Shown here: positions 53,254-57,041 of the stretch, one piece after another
Position numbering within the stretch: position 1 is the first letter of the stretch
Layout of the letters: every line of letters starts with the position of its first letter
Assembly: GCA_964634885.1 (NCBI GenBank)
Contig: CAZWLN010000028.1
Coordinates: 1 to 57,041, forward strand
DNA length: 57,041 nt
Reading direction: 5' to 3'
Origin: DAINRZ01 sp964634885
GTDB taxonomy: Bacteria > Bacteroidota > Ignavibacteria > Kapaibacteriales > UBA2268
Program-made: the position numbers and the translations under genes
The notes under the pieces: model-generated
Told to the model about the DNA's origin: nothing
Databases searched by the model: none
The model's input: the letters and a program-made list of their open reading frames with translations, nothing else

Positions 53254-53482
53254 TTCACCCTTATCAATTTCTTATGCCATTATCAATTTTTATTGTGACG
53301 TATAATTCTTGAAATTAATTAATAAATAATTCAATCATGTTCCGGGTTTGAGAATAATACCCTCCGGATTAAGAAATATTTGATTCTTCATCAATTATAG
53401 TGGGTAAAATATTGTAAATATTACAATATTTCTTATATATTCTGATAATGACTTATTAAAGATATAGATATAGCAGGTATTT

Positions 53483-53579
53483 ACACACCCCCCAACCCCC
53501 TCTTGGTAGAGGGGGAGCGTAACAACAGGTCTTAACCCCTCTAATAAGAGGGGTGGCTGCGGCAGCAGCCGGGGTGTGT
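53483..53579. repeat. Cloverleaf-shaped palindromic intergenic repeat
   Basis: Outer arms ACACACCCC (53483-53491) and GGGGTGTGT (53571-53579) enclose three perfect hairpins: CCCCCTC/GAGGGGG (53496-53515), CCCCTCT/AGAGGGG (53536-53553) and GGCTGC/GCAGCC (53555-53570). It lies in a 520-base spacer that is otherwise AT-rich with no genes seen. No T-tract. It looks like a REP/MITE-type element. Confidence 0.82.
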
Positions 53580-53773
53580 CCATGAGATTTGAAAAATGTA
53601 TATTTAATTTTCTTCATTATTTATCCACTACAAATAGCTAAGAGCCAAATCATTGATAAATATTTACAATTGATCAATTATCATTTATCTCAGATAATTA
53701 ATAAATATATTGAACCTTTTTACATATTAATGTGTTATTCTTATCAGGAATGTTCTACAAAAAAGGAAACATA

Positions 53774-55009
53774 ATGATGGCTATTTTTCGCACTCTATTT
53801 CTTACAGCAGCAATTACCTGTATTTGCATGTCCCTGACGGCAACAGCAGAGAATAACTGCCCCATACTCTATAACGTGCCCCATGACATTGTTGTGGCAA
53901 GAGGCGCTTCCTATTCCGACACACTGATCGCATACGATGCTGACCTTTTCATCAAGAACCTGAACGAAAGGCTTACATTCGAAGTGGTAAGCCCGAAATT
54001 CCTCACGGTCATACCGGAAAAAATTCAGGGGCCTCTGCTGGAAAAAAACGGCGACCCCCGGAAAGATACGATACTGGAAGTTGTAATATATACCGGCAGC
54101 GCCAACTGGGATGTGGACGATACCTATATCACCGATTTCAAAATCAGAGTCGAGGATGTTTACAATTGCTCCGACACCATAACGGTACCTGTCAGGTTGT
54201 GGGAACAACCTGTCTGGAGCTGCGTTCTTAATGTCGAGAACCTCCGGGGCAACGGCAAGGAGCTTACCTTCGGACAGGGCATGAACGCCACGACCGGCGA
54301 CGGCACCTATGGCAGTGAAACTGGCGAATTGGACGCCATGTATGCCGAATATGAAATCCCGGCCGTCAATGAGAGCACTGTCTTCGATGCGCGCTGGACC
54401 ATTCCAACCAGGACAGGAACCCTGTGGAACATCCAGCCGGGTAAGTATATGGAGATGAGCCTTTTCTGGAGAGGCACCACACTCGACAACACAAACGATA
54501 CCGATGATGACACCATTCTTTTCAAATGGGACCCCGGACAGATACCCGCTGTCAAGGACGCAATCGAGAATCCATACCAGTATGTGTGGTATATCTGCGA
54601 CGGCGAAACCGGGGGGCAGGAATTCAAAGTCAACATGAAAAACCTCGACGTCGTTGTTAATGAGGGTTATGTCGTAAAAATAGAAACCAAAATGACCACC
54701 CCTATTGTAACCTTGACCGCTTATTATGACGCCGACTCTTTTGTCATCAAAAATGAACCGGCTCCGGTTGGTGTCCGGCAGGAAAAGGGTTGCCGCTGCC
54801 TCATCTCTCCCAATCCCGTATCGGGAAACCTTAACCTGAGCTTCCCTGCAAACCCCAAACTTATCGAAATATTCAACAGCATCGGCATACTCATGTACAG
54901 CAGCAGCGGGGACACCGGCACTGTCCTTTCTCTCGACGTTACTGCCTGGCCTTCCGGCTCGTATTTCGTAAGAGAAGGCACTACGACAACGCCGTTCATA
55001 AAGAATTAA
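53774..55009 (+). CDS. T9SS-sorted secreted protein (paralogue 1)
   Basis: About 411 residues from the ATG at 53774, with AAAAGGA 6 bases upstream; an ATG at 53777 is equally possible and an upstream start at 53732 lacks a ribosome binding site. The signal peptide ends at TATAE. An N-terminal cadherin/Ig-like beta domain (VPHDIVVARGASYSDTLIAYDAD) is followed by a ~190-residue domain with ELTFGQGMNATTGDGTYGS, FDARWTIP, GTLWNIQPG and WYICDGETGGQEF, shared with the next gene. The T9SS type A sorting domain ends it (LISPNPVSGNLNLSF, IEIFNSIGILMYSSS, WPSGSYFV). Probably extracellular; no catalytic motif recognised. Confidence 0.82.
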   Translation: MMAIFRTLFLTAAITCICMSLTATAENNCPILYNVPHDIVVARGASYSDTLIAYDADLFIKNLNERLTFEVVSPKFLTVIPEKIQGPLLEKNGDPRKDTILEVVIYTGSANWDVDDTYITDFKIRVEDVYNCSDTITVPVRLWEQPVWSCVLNVENLRGNGKELTFGQGMNATTGDGTYGSETGELDAMYAEYEIPAVNESTVFDARWTIPTRTGTLWNIQPGKYMEMSLFWRGTTLDNTNDTDDDTILFKWDPGQIPAVKDAIENPYQYVWYICDGETGGQEFKVNMKNLDVVVNEGYVVKIETKMTTPIVTLTAYYDADSFVIKNEPAPVGVRQEKGCRCLISPNPVSGNLNLSFPANPKLIEIFNSIGILMYSSSGDTGTVLSLDVTAWPSGSYFVREGTTTTPFIKN

Positions 55010-55023
55010 ACCCTATCCGGCTC

Positions 55024-55058
55024 CGGCAATTGAACAAGGGGCAGTTGTCCCTTGTTCA
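55024..55058. repeat. Diverged copy of the 111-140 palindrome
   Basis: CCGGCAATTGAACAAGGGGC is identical to the sequence around 105-124; the right arm here is TTGTCCCTTGTTCA, giving an imperfect hairpin of ~12 pairs. Located just after the first terminal T9SS gene. Confidence 0.7.
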
Positions 55059-55079
55059 CACAGTACTGTGAGTATGCAA

Positions 55080-55160
55080 CTGACTCTTCCGAAGGTTCCA
55101 TACCTTCGGAAGGTTGAAGCGTAAGGCTCCACCTGAATCCACCCCATTGGGGAGGACTTG
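55080..55160. repeat. Mosaic of short palindromic repeats
   Basis: Contains CTTCCGAAGG and ACCTTCGGAAGGTTGAAGCG hairpins, then CACCCCATTGGGGAGGACTT. The last word recurs at 56690-56707 and the GAAGGTT words recur at 56831-56865. Non-coding; the rest of 55010-55358 is AT-rich and should include the promoter of the next gene. Confidence 0.6.
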
Positions 55161-55358
55161 AAGAGCCGCTGTTTCTTTCCCCATTCAATTCCATAATCTT
55201 ACCGCCGTTAGGCCAAATCTGAGAAATATTAAAAAATAATAATTATTTATTGCTATTGTTGCCGGAATTGATTAAATTAATTTTAATTAATTAATTGTAT
55301 GCTTATTCTGAATTGTATTTTGAAAAAAATGAATGTTGAACAACTCTGGTATATGATA

Positions 55359-56582
55359 ATGGAACAGCAAAACCGCCTGAAAACCGCCCTCACGGCAGTC
55401 ATTGTTTTCTTTTGTGCCGCCGGCGTCCTGTTTGCCGAATACAGCCCGACAATCACATACACGGCGCACAGCATTGCCGTCATGAAAGGAGGCAGCTTCA
55501 ACGACCGCATTTTCGTCAGCGACTCCGACCTTTTCAAGTCCGACAGGCAGGAGAAACTGAAAATTGAGGTACTCAGCCCTTCGGGCATCGACGTCTCACC
55601 CGATTCCATCGTAGGGCCTCTTACCGGCTACACCGACACCCTGATACAGGTGGTGCTCCAGTGCGACAAGTGCAACTGGCAGCATGACGTCAACTACGGC
55701 GTAGTCATTACTGTTAGAGTGTACGACAAGGAGGCAAATTACGTGGACCTCCCGATCAACGTTACCATGTACGAACCCGTATTGTGGAAATGCAAGATGA
55801 CGGTGGAGAATTTCAAGGCTACCAACAGCCGTGAACTGGTCTTCGGCCAGGCGCAGGAAGCGACGACCGGCTGGGGAGACGACGGCAATCCCGAGGGAAA
55901 GCTCGACTCGCAATTCGTAGAACAGGAACTCCTGCCGATGCAGCCGAAAATCAGCTTCGACGCCCGCTGGACCATTCCCGGTACCGACGGCACCTTGTGG
56001 AACATACAGCCGACCTTACACAGGACTTACATATTCAAAGGCAGTTCGGTTGACCTGGCGACAGAATCGAACAAAGACACGATGGTCTTCAGGTGGTACC
56101 GTTACGACATACCCGACACGACTGACGCCTCAAAGAATCCCAACGCATACAAATGGTATATATGCGACGGGGAGACAGGAGGGCAACAGTTCAAATTCAA
56201 CATGAGGACACTGGCTTCCATGGTAAGTTCCAAAGGCATTGCACAGATGGCCAGCAGCAACAATATCGCAGAGCTGACAGTGTTCGGCGCTGCCTGGTCA
56301 TTCATCATCAAGAACGAGCAGAACAGCCTCGATGTGCCCGAGAGCGGAACAGTCCGCCGTTTCACCCTCGCGCCCAATCCTGCATCTTCAACCCTGAACC
56401 TCCTGTCCGACATTCCACCGGACAGGGTGCAGATTTTCAACAGCATCGGCATGATTGTGTACAGCAGCGCTGGTGTGGAAAGCGGCTCATCTATAGACGT
56501 GTCGGCACTGCCTCCGGGACTGTATTATGTCAGCGGTGTTTTCGCGGGCAGCGCCGTAGTAATGCCCTTTGTAAAGGAGTAA
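55359..56582 (+). CDS. T9SS-sorted secreted protein (paralogue 2)
   Basis: About 407 residues if started at the ATG at 55359, which puts the signal peptide (RLKTALTAVIVFFCAAGVLFAE) near the N-terminus; earlier in-frame ATGs (55299, 55329, 55353) exist and none has a strong ribosome binding site. Same architecture as the previous gene: an N-terminal beta domain (AHSIAVMKGGSFNDRIFVSDSDLF), then ELVFGQAQEATTGWGDDGN, FDARWTIPG, GTLWNIQP and WYICDGETGGQQF, and a T9SS type A sorting domain (LAPNPASSTLNLLS, VQIFNSIGMIVYSS, LPPGLYYVSG). The pair defines a shared secreted domain I cannot assign to a known family. Confidence 0.8.
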   Translation: MEQQNRLKTALTAVIVFFCAAGVLFAEYSPTITYTAHSIAVMKGGSFNDRIFVSDSDLFKSDRQEKLKIEVLSPSGIDVSPDSIVGPLTGYTDTLIQVVLQCDKCNWQHDVNYGVVITVRVYDKEANYVDLPINVTMYEPVLWKCKMTVENFKATNSRELVFGQAQEATTGWGDDGNPEGKLDSQFVEQELLPMQPKISFDARWTIPGTDGTLWNIQPTLHRTYIFKGSSVDLATESNKDTMVFRWYRYDIPDTTDASKNPNAYKWYICDGETGGQQFKFNMRTLASMVSSKGIAQMASSNNIAELTVFGAAWSFIIKNEQNSLDVPESGTVRRFTLAPNPASSTLNLLSDIPPDRVQIFNSIGMIVYSSAGVESGSSIDVSALPPGLYYVSGVFAGSAVVMPFVKE

Positions 56583-56615
56583 GGACAGAATAAGGGAATA
56601 CTATTCATGCAGACT

Positions 56616-56716
56616 TTGAGATGGACTCCACCTTAGAGGTAGAATCCTTCTAAAAATCGACCGGAATGCTCCACCCCACCTAAATCCTCCCCATTGGGGA
56701 GGACTTTGAGAAGAAG
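56616..56716. repeat. AGATGGACTCC / CCCATTGGGG intergenic repeat mosaic
   Basis: GAGATGGACTCCACCTTA (56620-56637) repeats the left arm of the 25957-26040 element. CCTCCCCATTGGGGAGG (56687-56703) is a near-perfect palindrome also present at 55142-55159. Non-coding. Confidence 0.65.
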
Positions 56717-56820
56717 CTGAGCCAAAGCGGCTTTCCCCTCCTTGGACAAGGAGGGGGCAGGGGGTGGTTGGACTTCTCCAGTTCATGCATTTTATCGAGT
56801 TCGTAAAGAATGACAACCCC
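56717..56820. repeat. Dispersed G-rich intergenic repeat, copy C
   Basis: GCTGAGCCAAAGCGGCTTTC, then CCTTGGACAAGG, then the GAGGGGGCAGGGGGTGGTTGG core and a TCGAGTTCGTAAAGAA tail. It aligns closely with copy B at 25820-25920 and partly with copy A at 51-105. Confidence 0.75.
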
Positions 56821-56890
56821 GTAAACGCTTCAACCTTCTGAAGGTTTCAACTCTTCGGAAGGGGCAATCTTTTTTTCCCCACACCTTAAA

Positions 56891-57013
56891 TTAACCGTTT
56901 GTCCTATTAGGATCAAACGACTGATTAAGGGGGTGGGCTATTAGCTCAAAGTCCTGGCAACAGACTGCTAAACATGAAAACATCATGGCGAGAGTTATGA
57001 TTATTTTCTTCAT
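56891..57013 (-). CDS. 40-codon signal-peptide ORF, possible remnant of a secreted protein
   Basis: ATG at 57013 preceded by GAAGGAGGG at ~9 bases, a strong ribosome binding site. It encodes MKKIIITLAMMFSCLAVCCQ followed by ~20 residues (DFELIAHPLNQSFDPNRTNG) and a TAA at 56891. The N-terminus is a good export signal, with a possible lipobox (LAVC or AVCC) or a signal-peptidase-I site before QDF. The mature part is too short for a domain and stops where the palindromic-repeat field begins, so it may be the intact start of a secreted gene whose body was lost, or a genuine small exported peptide. Confidence 0.55.
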   Translation of the reverse strand: MKKIIITLAMMFSCLAVCCQDFELIAHPLNQSFDPNRTNG

Positions 57014-57041
57014 TTGCTTAGCCCTCCTTCACAATTTTATA

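Noticed and set aside
53483..53579. tRNA or tmRNA-like cloverleaf
   Set aside because: Arm lengths, loops and sequence lack T-loop GTTCRA, D-loop GG and an anticodon loop of 7; C/G-run hairpins fit a palindromic repeat instead.
56985..57041. Plus-strand ORF start MARVMIIFFICLALLHNFI running off the window end, hydrophobic like a signal peptide
   Set aside because: No ribosome binding site, and it is the antisense of the minus-strand ORF at 56891-57013, which has a strong GGAGGG site; hydrophobicity comes from the complementary A/T-rich leader.

Overview
The window looks like a chromosome segment of a member of the Fibrobacteres-Chlorobi-Bacteroidetes group, most likely from the Ignavibacteria/Kapabacteria side of it (inference). 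The reasons are several large secreted proteins ending in type IX secretion (T9SS) type A sorting domains, many lipoproteins with Bacteroidota-style lipoboxes, DUF2851, MuiA/DUF4139 and M13/M49-like peptidases, and moderate GC with AT-rich intergenic spacers. No T9SS machinery, rRNA, tRNA, integrase, transposase or CRISPR array is seen. A 100-base run of N (15151-15250) marks an assembly gap.

Layout. 1-247 holds dispersed palindromic repeats. 248-2091 has a DUF1801 protein and an orphan lipoprotein. 2130-5659 (minus) is a compact operon of two M48 metalloprotease lipoproteins, pyrF and DUF2851. 5735-7060 (minus) is a DJ-1 family protein and truA. 7240-9355 has a 12-TPR protein and an esterase-like hydrolase. 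9534-12615 is a redox-looking module: a membrane polyferredoxin and a Tat-exported DUF362 protein on the minus strand, with a divergent small integral membrane protein. 12706-14628 is a secreted CocE-type hydrolase with a T9SS tail. 14732-16689 is a tandem pair of secreted YD-like repeat proteins, one broken by the gap. 16886-23137 (minus) is a pair of ~1000-residue fibronectin-III-like T9SS proteins. 23448-25638 is groES-groEL with a CIRCE operator and a terminator. 25640-26040 is repeat-rich spacer. 26056-28684 (minus) is a second tandem pair of the YD-like family. 28813-31200 (minus) is a MuiA/DUF4139 protein and a small lipoprotein. 31364-33847 is a TlpA-like thioredoxin and an MsbA-type ABC exporter. 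33926-36790 (minus) is ilvE and an M49-like peptidase lipoprotein. 36935-41519 is a sensor kinase / response regulator / hybrid kinase cluster. 41623-49226 has asnS, lolD, tyrS, an ArsC-like protein, a second DUF4139-like protein and an M13 peptidase. 49329-51830 (minus) encodes an RNB exoribonuclease-like protein carrying two C-terminal double-stranded-RNA-binding domains. 52027-53253 has cutA and an outer-membrane barrel-like protein. 53254-57041 has a T9SS-sorted paralogue pair in a field of palindromic repeats, and ends in a 40-codon signal-peptide ORF.

How it fits together. Housekeeping genes (pyrF, truA, groESL, ilvE, asnS, tyrS, lolD, cutA) alternate with envelope and secreted proteins. 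Local tandem duplication is a theme: five adjacent gene pairs (M48, two YD-like pairs, FN3, the terminal T9SS pair), nearly all encoding exported products.

Most worth following up: (1) the RNB + 2x dsRBD architecture with a perfect 15-bp coding repeat in its linker; (2) the four-member secreted YD-like family with an N-terminal VKGG motif and a central CDxGK motif; (3) a MuiA-type protein with a TonB-plug-like insert; (4) a cloverleaf-shaped intergenic repeat at 53483-53579.
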